33,863 bases of DNA, taken from contig JAGWON010000024.1 of the NCBI GenBank assembly GCA_028871055.1, positions 1-33,863 of the forward strand. The letters run 5' to 3'. Shown here piece by piece: positions 6,368 to 13,639 of this stretch. Within the stretch, counting starts at the first letter, position 1. Every line of letters starts with the position of its first letter. A model generated the notes under the pieces. The model was not told the DNA's origin, did no database searches, and saw only the letters and a program-made list of their open reading frames with translations. The stretch is from Alphaproteobacteria bacterium (lineage in GTDB: Bacteria > Pseudomonadota > Alphaproteobacteria > ATCC43930 > CGMCC-115725). Both the position numbers and the translations under genes were made by a program.

Positions 6368-7744
6368 ATGGCCTACGACTTCGACCTCTTCACCATCGGC
6401 GCCGGCTCGGGCGGCGTCGCGGCGTCGCGCCGCGCCGCGCGCTACGGCGCCCGCGTTGCCATTGCCGAGCATTCGCGCGTCGGCGGTACCTGCGTCATCC
6501 GCGGCTGCGTGCCGAAGAAGCTCTTGGTCTACGCCGCGCACTTCGCCGACGAGGCCGAGGACGCCGCCGGCTTCGGCTGGCGGATGTCGCCGCCGGTGCA
6601 TTCCTGGCCCGGCCTCATCGCCGCCAAGAACGCCGAGATCACCCGCCTCGAAGGCGTCTACCGCACCATGCTGAGGGAGGCGGGCGCGGGCCTCATCGAA
6701 GGCACCGCCAAGCTGATCGACGCGCACACCGTCGAGGTCGCCGGCAAGCGTCACACCGCCGCCAACATCCTGCTCGCCATCGGCGGCCATCCGGTGACGC
6801 CGAAGATCCCCGGCATCGAGTACGTCATCTCGTCGAACGAGGCGCTCGACCTGCCCGCGCTGCCGCGCAACGTCCTGATCGTCGGCGGCGGCTACATCGC
6901 GGTCGAGTTCGCCGGCATCTTCGCCGGCCTCGGCGCGCAGGTGCAGATGGTGATCCGCGGCGACGAGCTGCTGAACGGCTTCGACGACGACATCCGCGTC
7001 CATTTGGCGCGCGAGATGCGCGCGCGCGGCATCGTCATCCACACCCGCACCGAGATCGCCTCGATCGAGAAGGAGCGCGAAGGCTTCAACCTCGCGACCA
7101 AGGCGGGCGGCGAGCTTTCGGCCGATTGCGTCATGTACGCCACCGGCCGCCGGCCCAACACCACGGGCATGGGTCTCGCCGAACTCGGCATCGCGCTCGA
7201 TCCCGAGAGCGGCGCGATCAAGGTCGACGACTGGTCGCGCACCTCGGTGCCGAATGTCTACGCCATCGGCGACGCCACCGACATGCTGAACCTGACGCCG
7301 ACGGCGATCGCCGAAGGCCGGGCGCTGGCCGAGACGCTCTTCAACCACAATCCGATCAGCGCGCGGCTCGAGGTGGTGCCGACGGCGGTGTTCTCCAATC
7401 CGACCATCGGCGCCGTGGGCCTGACCGAGCGCGAGGCGCGCGCGGCGCACGCCACGATCGACATCTATCGCACGCTGTTCCGGCCGTTGAAGGCGACGCT
7501 GTCGGGCCGCGACGAAAAGACGCTGATGAAGCTGATCGTCGACCGCGCCAGCGACAAGGTGCTGGGCGCACACATGATCGGACCCGACGCGCCCGAGATC
7601 ATCGGCGGCCTCGCCGTCGCGCTCACCTGCGGTGCGACGAAGAAGCAATTTGATCGCACAATCGGCATCCATCCGACTGCGTCGGAGGAGTTCGTCACGC
7701 TGCGCACCAAGGTGCCGGAGCCCAAGGCCAAGGCGGCGGAGTGA
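6368..7744 (+). CDS. gor: Glutathione-disulfide reductase
   Basis: This 458-aa FAD flavoprotein reduces oxidised glutathione with NADPH in the cytoplasm. An FAD-binding GAGSGG lies at residues 11-16, and the redox-active disulphide is C42/C47 in GGTCVIRGCVPKK. The NADPH-binding Rossmann motif GGGYIAVEFA is at 173-182, followed by arginine R197. TGRRPNT and YAIGDAT give the second FAD contact. The C-terminal HPTASEEFVTLR (H435, E440) supplies the acid/base pair and distinguishes glutathione reductase from lipoamide dehydrogenase and mercuric reductase. Length is normal. The gene appears monocistronic, with repeats on both sides. Confidence 0.96.
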   Translation: MAYDFDLFTIGAGSGGVAASRRAARYGARVAIAEHSRVGGTCVIRGCVPKKLLVYAAHFADEAEDAAGFGWRMSPPVHSWPGLIAAKNAEITRLEGVYRTMLREAGAGLIEGTAKLIDAHTVEVAGKRHTAANILLAIGGHPVTPKIPGIEYVISSNEALDLPALPRNVLIVGGGYIAVEFAGIFAGLGAQVQMVIRGDELLNGFDDDIRVHLAREMRARGIVIHTRTEIASIEKEREGFNLATKAGGELSADCVMYATGRRPNTTGMGLAELGIALDPESGAIKVDDWSRTSVPNVYAIGDATDMLNLTPTAIAEGRALAETLFNHNPISARLEVVPTAVFSNPTIGAVGLTEREARAAHATIDIYRTLFRPLKATLSGRDEKTLMKLIVDRASDKVLGAHMIGPDAPEIIGGLAVALTCGATKKQFDRTIGIHPTASEEFVTLRTKVPEPKAKAAE

Positions 7745-7755
7745 CGGCACCAGCC

Positions 7756-7857
7756 GTCACCCCCCGCGAAAGCGGGGGTCCAGAGCCTGCCCCGGACTTG
7801 ATCCGGGGGCGGCCATCCGATTTGTGGCTCTGGATTCCCGCTTCCGCGGGAATGACG
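7756..7857. repeat. REP/BIME repeat (family B), copy 2, inverted
   Basis: It begins GTCACCCCCCGCGAAAGCGGGGGTCCAG and ends with GGATTCCCGCTTCCGCGGGAATGACG. This is the reverse orientation of the copy at 5513-5635. A family-A remnant (CCCTCTCCCCTGAGGG) follows near 7885. Confidence 0.85.
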
Positions 7858-7949
7858 AAATGAGCAGCTCCGCCATTCCCCCCAATACCCTCTCCCCTGA
7901 GGGAAGAGGGCAGGGTTAGGGGGCGATACGGACGCGATCGTCCGCGCCG

Positions 7950-8114
7950 CTAATCCGTCTCCGCCGGCTGGGTGACCGCTGCCGGCATTTCGCTCGACGC
8001 GGTCAGCCGGTCGGCCTCCTGCTCGAGCCCCATCCAGCGCAGCTTCGAGATCAGGATGCGCCGCTCGTCGCTCATGCACTCGTGTTCGTGCCGTTCGCGC
8101 GGTTCGGGCATCAT
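7950..8114 (-). CDS. Small conserved-looking protein behind the phasin (54 aa)
   Basis: A short frame starts at the ATG at 8114 with GGGAGG 8 bp upstream and ends in TAG at 7950. The protein begins MMPEPRERHEHECMSDERR, continues with an amphipathic helix (ILISKLRWMGLEQEADRL), and has a loose Ala/Pro/Thr tail. It lies 35 bp after the phasin stop on the same strand, so it is probably the second gene of that operon. I do not recognise a family; the helix could be a protein-binding segment. Confidence 0.65.
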   Translation of the reverse strand: MMPEPRERHEHECMSDERRILISKLRWMGLEQEADRLTASSEMPAAVTQPAETD

Positions 8115-8149
8115 CGTCGTTGCCTCCCGTAAAACTTGGGCCGCTTTGG

Positions 8150-8626
8150 TTACTCCGCCGCCGCGGCGTGCGCCGAGCTCGGCCGTTGCGGCATGCGCTT
8201 AGCGATGTTGCGCGCCTCGTCGAGGCTCTCGCTCATTCTCTGGTTGATGAGCTTCATCACCTCGGCGCTCGATTTGGTCGCGCGGTCGGCGAGTTCGCAG
8301 AACCCGTCGAGCGTGTGGCGGGTGTAATCCGCCGTCTTGCCGAGTTGCTCGTCGAGCGACCCCGGCTTGTTGATCGCCTCCTGGACGAGCGAAGCGAAGT
8401 TTTGCATCGACTGGCGGGCGAATTCCATCTGCCGCGCCGTCAGTTCCTGGGCGCACTCGGCGCAGAGCTTGTTGGCCTCCATCAGCGCGGCCCAGTTGCG
8501 GCGCTGGCCGTCGAGCATGGCGTCGTAGTTGAATCCCGAGAAGAAGGGGAAGTCGCTCATCATCTTGGCGAAGGCGGCGCCGGCGGCGCCGGTGTCGGTA
8601 ACAGATCCGTTGGTGGGTTTGGCCAT
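8150..8626 (-). CDS. Phasin family protein
   Basis: This 158-aa, mostly helical protein is of the kind that coats polyhydroxyalkanoate granules and stabilises their surface. The Phasin_2-type region covers residues 25-145: FPFFSGFNYDAMLDGQRRNWAALMEANKL, then heptad-like helices with ARQMEFARQSMQNFASLVQEA and KLINQRMSESLDEARNIAKR. The N-terminus is low-complexity and the C-terminus is Ala-rich. No PHA synthase or depolymerase gene is in the window. The small 54-aa gene follows closely. Confidence 0.88.
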   Translation of the reverse strand: MAKPTNGSVTDTGAAGAAFAKMMSDFPFFSGFNYDAMLDGQRRNWAALMEANKLCAECAQELTARQMEFARQSMQNFASLVQEAINKPGSLDEQLGKTADYTRHTLDGFCELADRATKSSAEVMKLINQRMSESLDEARNIAKRMPQRPSSAHAAAAE

Positions 8627-8944
8627 TGCGTCTCGCTTTGTCGAATAGAAGGTGCCAGCACGCGGTGTTGGCGCCGGGAGTCGATCACGGGGGTGTCTCG
8701 GGTGATCTCCTCGACGTTCTCGGGTCTTTACCGGAGGCCGGAGCCGTCGAAGATGATTCCGTTCCCACGATGAGCCCTCTCACCCCGCCTTGTCCATAGG
8801 GGATACCCTTTAAATTTTTTCAGAATCCCCCGGAGTCGGTGTGCGCTGCACGCGACTTATCCACCGGTGGTGGATAAGGCTGTGCACGGTCTTCACAACG
8901 TCATGAAACGGTTACGCGCGTGTCATCGCGCTGCCTTGTGAGCG
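8627..8944. other. Intergenic region upstream of the phasin gene
   Basis: There is no gene in these 318 bases. They hold an AT-rich patch (CCTTTAAATTTTTTCAG, 8807-8823) and a strong palindrome at 8857-8877. Both divide the phasin promoter region from the end of the nicotinamidase gene. No terminator with a T-run is visible. Confidence 0.5.
8857..8877. promoter_or_regulatory. Palindrome made of two DnaA-box-like 9-mers
   Basis: TTATCCAC-CGGTG-GTGGATAA is a perfect 8-5-8 inverted repeat. Each arm plus one base reads TTATCCACC, one mismatch from the DnaA consensus TTATCCACA. A GTGCAC site and an AT-rich patch lie nearby. It could be a DnaA-binding regulatory or titration site, or the operator of another regulator. 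Confidence 0.4.
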
Positions 8945-9571
8945 TCACGTCACCGCGGCGCTGCGCAGGACGGCGACGCCAGCTTCGCGCATCGCCGCCA
9001 TGGCCCGATCGAGCGAGCCTTCGAGGTCGATGGCGCGGCAGGCGTCTTCAATGATCGTGACTTTGAATCCTTCGCGCCGCGCGTCCAGCGCCGACCACGC
9101 CACGCAATAATCGGTCGCGATGCCGGCAAGCCAGAGCTGCGTCAGACCACGTTCGCGCAGATAGCCGGCGAGGCCGGTCGGCGTCGTGTGGTCGTTCTCG
9201 TAGAGCGCCGAATAGGAATCGATCGCCGGGTCGAAGCCCTTGCGGATGACCAGCTCGGCCCGCGGCACGTGCAGCTTGGGATGGAACGCCGCGCCGGCGG
9301 TATCCTGGACGCAATGGTCGGGCCACAGCGTCTGCGTGCCATAGGCGACGGCGATGGTCTCGAACGGCTTGCGGCCGGGATGGGAGCTGGCGAAGGATTG
9401 GTGGCCGCGCGGATGCCAGTCCTGGGTGAGGCCGACATGGCGGAAGCGCCGCGCGAGATCGTTGATCAGCGGCACGATCGCGTCGCCGTCCTTCACCGCC
9501 AGCGCGCCGCCCGGACAGAAATCGTTCTGCACGTCGACGATCAGCAGAAAATCGCTCGCGCCCGGCGTCAT
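8945..9571 (-). CDS. pncA: Nicotinamidase
   Basis: This 208-aa cysteine hydrolase of the isochorismatase-like superfamily deamidates nicotinamide to nicotinate for NAD salvage. The catalytic triad is visible as D13 (VDVQNDF), K111 (VIRKGFD) and C156 (ATDYCV). The metal-binding residues D51, H53 and H86 lie in DWHPRGHQSF and WPDHCVQ. The cis-peptide region GIATDYC is typical of PncA. Length is normal. It is divergent from the oxidoreductase operon and shares its 217-bp upstream region. Confidence 0.95.
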   Translation of the reverse strand: MTPGASDFLLIVDVQNDFCPGGALAVKDGDAIVPLINDLARRFRHVGLTQDWHPRGHQSFASSHPGRKPFETIAVAYGTQTLWPDHCVQDTAGAAFHPKLHVPRAELVIRKGFDPAIDSYSALYENDHTTPTGLAGYLRERGLTQLWLAGIATDYCVAWSALDARREGFKVTIIEDACRAIDLEGSLDRAMAAMREAGVAVLRSAAVT

Positions 9572-9702
9572 GCCCGGAGTCTACGCTTCTCCGCGCGCTG
9601 TGCCATCGGCCCGGCCACGGCTCGTGTTTTTGCTGACGATCCCGGCGCCGGCGGATGGAACTAAGAACCAGTTTCATCGACAAGGTCAAAAACAAAACCG
9701 AA

Positions 9703-9716
9703 TTGATCTAAATCAA
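9703..9716 (+). promoter_or_regulatory. Perfect FNR/FixK box
   Basis: TTGATCTAAATCAA matches the FNR/FixK consensus TTGAT-N4-ATCAA at every fixed position. The box centre is at 9709.5. TAACCT at 9739-9744 is a plausible -10 element and would place the start of transcription near 9751, with the box at -41.5. This is the geometry of a class II, oxygen-limitation-activated promoter. It lies 72 bp before the first gene of the oxidoreductase operon. Confidence 0.85.
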
Positions 9717-9738
9717 TTTCGCTCGTTCGCGGTTGGAA

Positions 9739-9744
9739 TAACCT
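9739..9744 (+). promoter_or_regulatory. Likely -10 element of the oxidoreductase operon
   Basis: TAACCT keeps the three most conserved -10 positions (TA...T). Its spacing from the FNR box is that expected for activator-dependent promoters lacking a -35 element. Transcription would start near 9751, giving a leader of about 38 nt with GAGGGAGG before the ATG. Confidence 0.5.
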
Positions 9745-9788
9745 ATGAGGTTTTCGACGTGCATCTGCGTGACGAGGGAGGACATGCG

Positions 9789-10931
9789 ATGGCCACCGGA
9801 TCCGTAGAGATCGTATACCGCGGTGTCTTTCAGAAGACACTAGCAAAGAACATCTGCCGTGGAATCGTCTTCGCCGCGAGAAAACAGGGGAAAGTCGGGA
9901 TCGCCTTCTCGCGCTACAGTGACTCTCCCGAACGCAATGGCATCCCCGCCAAGCAATTCGCCGTCGTTGCTGACACGGACGAAGAGATGGAGGAGTACCT
10001 GTCACGGTACGAGCCCGACAGCAACGACGTCACCATTGTGGCTGATGACACGTTGTGCAAAGGCATCGAATCTTGGGCATGGAACGGCCTGCAGCCGGTC
10101 AACAGGATGCTCAAGGCGGGGGGCACGCTTCTGGTCACCTCGACCCGTTCGGCGAACAGCCTGATCCGTGACATCCACCGCAAGGGCGAGCCTTTCAATC
10201 TCGCCGTCGTCAAGGGTCGCGCCAGCTTCTCGGGGATGTGGGTTTACCGCGATGATCACACCGACATGCGCCTGCTCGGCGCGCTTGCCAAGGTCGCACC
10301 GCATATCGTCACCCTGGATTCCATCGTTGCGGCGATCAACGAGCCGAAGAAAAACGACCTCAAGGCGGCTTCCGCGAAGCAGGCCTACGATCTGGTTGCC
10401 TCGACCACGGTCGGCGCCAATCAGGGCAACGACACCGTCCCCTTCAGGTTCGACTTGCCCGGGTGGCGGAAAATGGAAGAGTGCCTGGTGGTTGGCGCCC
10501 GGAAGGTCAAGCAGGAGGTTCCCGGCTGGGACGGCGGCTACGTTCCCGGGCGCAACCCCACCTACAAGAAGTTCACGACGCGCACCTTGCGGCCGGTGAT
10601 CAACTTCGACACCTGCACCAAATGCACGATCTGTTGGATGCAATGCCCGGACACCGCCTTCGACATCACGCCCGACGGCTACTACGACGCCAACATGGAG
10701 GCATGCTGCGGCTGTGGCATCTGCGAGGCGGTCTGCCCGGTGGCCAACTGCGTCACCATGGTCAATGAGGAAGCCTTCACGGATAACCAGAGCCAGTGGC
10801 GAATGTGGGCCAAGGACAAGAAAACCTACGCGGCCTGGCGGGTGGAAAGGATTTCGTTGCCGGCCGTCCGTAGCCACGGGTTTCAGCACTTGGGCCAATA
10901 TGCGGAGGAGATAGCCAATGAGCGCCGTTGA
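9789..10931 (+). CDS. 2-oxoacid (probably oxalate):ferredoxin oxidoreductase, fused gamma-delta subunit
   Basis: This 380-aa protein joins the gamma domain (residues 1-185) to a ferredoxin-like delta domain (about 255-335). The gamma part has IVYRGVFQKTLAKNICRGIVFAARK and VADDTLCKG. The delta part carries two [4Fe-4S] motifs, C276/C279/C282/C286P and C306/C309/C312/C316P, which pass electrons from the TPP site to soluble ferredoxin. A fused gamma-delta chain is how I recall the Moorella oxalate oxidoreductase being arranged, whereas pyruvate and 2-oxoglutarate enzymes usually have separate or all-in-one chains. The ATG at 9789 follows GAGGGAGG at good spacing. The 3' end overlaps the alpha gene by 14 bp. 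The clusters should be oxygen sensitive. Confidence 0.9.
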   Translation: MATGSVEIVYRGVFQKTLAKNICRGIVFAARKQGKVGIAFSRYSDSPERNGIPAKQFAVVADTDEEMEEYLSRYEPDSNDVTIVADDTLCKGIESWAWNGLQPVNRMLKAGGTLLVTSTRSANSLIRDIHRKGEPFNLAVVKGRASFSGMWVYRDDHTDMRLLGALAKVAPHIVTLDSIVAAINEPKKNDLKAASAKQAYDLVASTTVGANQGNDTVPFRFDLPGWRKMEECLVVGARKVKQEVPGWDGGYVPGRNPTYKKFTTRTLRPVINFDTCTKCTICWMQCPDTAFDITPDGYYDANMEACCGCGICEAVCPVANCVTMVNEEAFTDNQSQWRMWAKDKKTYAAWRVERISLPAVRSHGFQHLGQYAEEIANERR

Positions 10932-12186
10932 CACAGCTATTCCTACTCCGAAGAAATCGCCTCTCGATGTGGTGATCGCCCCACGCACTGAAAACGAGGA
11001 GCTCATCAGCGGCAGTGAAGCGATCGCACATGCCGTCCGGCTCGCCAACGTCGACGTGATCACGGCGTATCCGATCCGTCCCTACGACACTGTCATGCAG
11101 TACGTGTCGAAGATGATCGCCGACGGCGATTTCGACTGCGAATTCATCGTTGCCGAGAGCGAGCACTCGCAGTTCGAGATCGTGAAGCACGCGTCCGCCG
11201 TAGGGGCACGCGTGTTCGCGGGCTCGAGCGGCGTTGGCTGGTTCTACGCCTTCGAGGCGTTGGCGGTGACCGCCGGGTTGCGCCTGCCGATGGTCGCCAT
11301 GGTAGGCAACCGGGCTCTGGACGATCCTGGTGCTTTCGGGGTTGAGCACAACGATGCGCTCGCGGTGCGCGACCTCGGCTGGATGCTTTGCTGGGTGTCG
11401 ACGGCGCAAGAGGCGTTGGACACCGCACTGATCGCCTACCGGGTGGCCGAGGATCCGCGGATTTTCCTGCCTTGCGCGATCAGCTGTGATGGTGCGTTTC
11501 TCACCCACTCGCAGTCGATCGTCAAGGTCCCCAGCCAGGCTATGGTCGATAGCTTCCTGCCGCGCTACGACCGGGGAGACAAGCGCCTACACCCGGACAA
11601 TCCGATCACCATCGCCCCGCAGGTGAACGAGGATTGGCTGATGGAGATGCGTCGTCAGAGCGACGAGGCGGCACGCCGGGCCAGCGATGTCCTCATCGAA
11701 GCCTACCGCGATTTCAATGCGAAGTTCGGACGCGGCGGCGAGCCCTTCATCGAGCGCTACATGATGGACGATGCCGAGGTCGCTCTGGTGGGAATGGGGA
11801 CGATGGCCATGCCCGTGAAGGTGGCTGTTCGCAAGATGCGGGAGCAAGGCAAGAAGGTCGGCTTCGTGCGCGTGAGATGGTTCCGCCCGTTCCCCACCCG
11901 CGAACTGCAGGACGCACTCGCCGACGTGCACGCCGTAGGTGTCATCGATCGCGACTTCAGCTTCGGCTCGGCCTTTTTCAGCGGCGTGTTGGCCAACGAA
12001 CTACGTTCCGCGCTGTACCCGGCAAAGAAGAAGAACCAGCCCAAGATCCTGTCATTCATCGCCGGTCTGGGCGGACGCGAAGTGAGCACCGGTAACGTGA
12101 TGAAAATGACCAAGACCGTCTTCGACGCCGCAAACGGCGTCGGCACCGACGCGCAAGACACCTACTGGATCGGAGCACGGGAGTAA
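10918..12186 (+). CDS. 2-oxoacid (probably oxalate):ferredoxin oxidoreductase, alpha subunit
   Basis: This 422-aa subunit combines the pyrimidine-binding domain I with domain II. SGSEAIAHAVRLANVDVITAYPIRP (residues 31-55) is the family N-terminal motif, but pyruvate enzymes have YPITP and here the threonine is R54. The substrate loop reads GNRALDDPGAFGVEHND (130-146), with R132, D135 and F140. My recollection of the Moorella oxalate enzyme (Arg31, Arg109, Asp112, Phe117) gives a constant offset of 23 to these residues, which supports oxalate as substrate. That numbering needs checking. GGAGGAG lies 7 bp before the ATG, inside the preceding gene, so translation is coupled. Confidence 0.9.
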   Translation: MSAVDTAIPTPKKSPLDVVIAPRTENEELISGSEAIAHAVRLANVDVITAYPIRPYDTVMQYVSKMIADGDFDCEFIVAESEHSQFEIVKHASAVGARVFAGSSGVGWFYAFEALAVTAGLRLPMVAMVGNRALDDPGAFGVEHNDALAVRDLGWMLCWVSTAQEALDTALIAYRVAEDPRIFLPCAISCDGAFLTHSQSIVKVPSQAMVDSFLPRYDRGDKRLHPDNPITIAPQVNEDWLMEMRRQSDEAARRASDVLIEAYRDFNAKFGRGGEPFIERYMMDDAEVALVGMGTMAMPVKVAVRKMREQGKKVGFVRVRWFRPFPTRELQDALADVHAVGVIDRDFSFGSAFFSGVLANELRSALYPAKKKNQPKILSFIAGLGGREVSTGNVMKMTKTVFDAANGVGTDAQDTYWIGARE

Positions 12187-12191
12187 CGGCC

Positions 12192-13211
12192 ATGCAAGAA
12201 GCGAAAGAACAGGCAAGCGCGCGTGATTTCACGTCACCGCAGGTGCTCGAGCCGTGGACCGGCATCAAGAAAGTCGCCCATGAGGAGTATTACACCTCGG
12301 GTCATCGCACCTGTCAGGGCTGCGAATCGGCGCAGATGATGCGGCTCCTGGCCAAGGCGGCCGGCCCGCGCACGATTGTCGTCGGCGCCACGGGCTGCAT
12401 GTACGTGGCCAACACGACCTATTACTCCACGCCGTGGGTATTGCCCTGGATGCACACGCAACTCGGCTCCGCTGGCTCCGCAGCCACCGGTACCGCCGCC
12501 GGCCTGCGAGCGTTGATGCGCAAAGGCAAGATGGACAAGGAGCCGATCAACGTCATCGCCGTCTGCGGCGACGGCGGGGGCGCCGACATGGGGCTGTCGG
12601 CGATTTCGGCGGCACTGCAGCATACCCAGTACAACTTGCTGGTCATGTTGTACGACAACGAATCTTACGCCAACACCGACATCCAAATTTCGGGTTCGTC
12701 GCCGTACGGCGTGAACACCAGCTTCAGCCCGCCGGGCAAGCTGCACCGTATCATGCACAAGCATTGGAAAAAGAACACCGCGCCCATGCTCGCGGTCGGT
12801 CATCCGGACTGCCGATACGTCGCAACCGTCGTCGCCTCGAACGCCGTCGACACCTTGAACAAGGTGCGTCGGGCGCTCAGCATCGGCGGGCCGACATTCC
12901 TTCACTCGCTCAATCCATGCCCGAAAGGCTGGGATTACGATCCGAAGTATTCCCAGCAGATCGGCGAGCTTGCGGTGGAAACCGGCATCTGGCCGCTCTA
13001 CGAAATCGAAGACCGGAAGCTGAAGATGTACGGCAAGAGCCAGCACATCGCGAGCGGCGTGGTCAAGCGTAAGCCGGTCAGCGAGTATCTGTTGCGGCAA
13101 GGACGATTCGCCCACTTCACGCAGGAAGACATCGCGCGTGTCCAGGCGAGAACGGATGAAATGTGGGAGAAGTGGTTCCTCCCCGGGGTGATCGCGCTCT
13201 CCGGGGCCTAG
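12192..13211 (+). CDS. 2-oxoacid (probably oxalate):ferredoxin oxidoreductase, beta subunit
   Basis: This 339-aa subunit binds thiamine pyrophosphate and a [4Fe-4S] cluster. The TPP/Mg motif is CGDGGGADMG (125-134) followed by LYDNESYANT (153-162). Likely cluster ligands are C41 and C44 (TCQGCES), C69 (GATGCMY) and C243 (LNPCPKGW), the pattern of 2-oxoacid:ferredoxin oxidoreductases. It begins 5 bp after the alpha stop with GGGAG upstream. With the alpha and gamma-delta chains it would oxidise a 2-oxoacid without CoA if the substrate is oxalate, giving two CO2 and two low-potential electrons. Confidence 0.92.
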   Translation: MQEAKEQASARDFTSPQVLEPWTGIKKVAHEEYYTSGHRTCQGCESAQMMRLLAKAAGPRTIVVGATGCMYVANTTYYSTPWVLPWMHTQLGSAGSAATGTAAGLRALMRKGKMDKEPINVIAVCGDGGGADMGLSAISAALQHTQYNLLVMLYDNESYANTDIQISGSSPYGVNTSFSPPGKLHRIMHKHWKKNTAPMLAVGHPDCRYVATVVASNAVDTLNKVRRALSIGGPTFLHSLNPCPKGWDYDPKYSQQIGELAVETGIWPLYEIEDRKLKMYGKSQHIASGVVKRKPVSEYLLRQGRFAHFTQEDIARVQARTDEMWEKWFLPGVIALSGA

Positions 13212-13281
13212 CTCGGTACGACGTGGGAGATAGCGTTGCGACCGCTGCGGACCACTCGCTTTAACCGAGCAGGAAGACAAG

Positions 13282-13584
13282 ATGACGACCGTCGTCACCG
13301 ATAATTGCCGGCGCTCTCGTTTCACGGACTGCGTATTGGTCTGCCCGGTCGCGTGCTTTCATGGCGACGATGAGATGCTCTATATCGACCCCGTGGTATG
13401 CATCGATTGCGGGGCGTGCATATCCAAATGTCCAGTCCAGGCGATCTACGAAGATCCGATACCGGCTGACAAGCAGCATTGGATTGAAATCAATGCGATG
13501 CGCGCGCCCGCCTTGCCGGTAATCAGAACGAAGCAGGAGCCTTACCCGGGCGCCGAAGCGAGAAAGAAGGCATTGGGGTTCTGA
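13282..13584 (+). CDS. 7Fe-type ferredoxin
   Basis: This 100-aa ferredoxin is of the FdxA type. The N-terminal site reads DNCRRSRFTDCVLVCPVACF (C9, C17, C21), where position 12, often Cys in this family, is Ser; this suits a [3Fe-4S] cluster. The second site, CIDCGACISKCP, supports a [4Fe-4S] cluster. The C-terminal extension of about 45 residues is normal for the type. AGGAAG lies 6 bp before the ATG. It follows the beta gene by 70 bp and precedes the reductase gene by 55 bp, so it is the natural electron carrier between them. Confidence 0.93.
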   Translation: MTTVVTDNCRRSRFTDCVLVCPVACFHGDDEMLYIDPVVCIDCGACISKCPVQAIYEDPIPADKQHWIEINAMRAPALPVIRTKQEPYPGAEARKKALGF

Positions 13585-13639
13585 CGTCGGCAAGCCCATT
13601 ACCGCCGTCTAGCTGTCTCGACGCCGGGTATTTCGCGCC

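Noticed and set aside
8627-8944. Chromosomal replication origin
   Set aside because: There are only two DnaA-box-like sequences forming one palindrome and no origin-associated genes nearby; evidence is insufficient.
10002-11063. Minus-strand frame of 353 codons
   Set aside because: It is a shadow of the gamma-delta and alpha subunit genes.
9789-13211. Pyruvate:ferredoxin or phenylglyoxylate oxidoreductase as the name for the complex
   Set aside because: The pyruvate-type YPITP motif is replaced by YPIRP and the chain fusion differs; not excluded outright, but oxalate fits the visible residues better.
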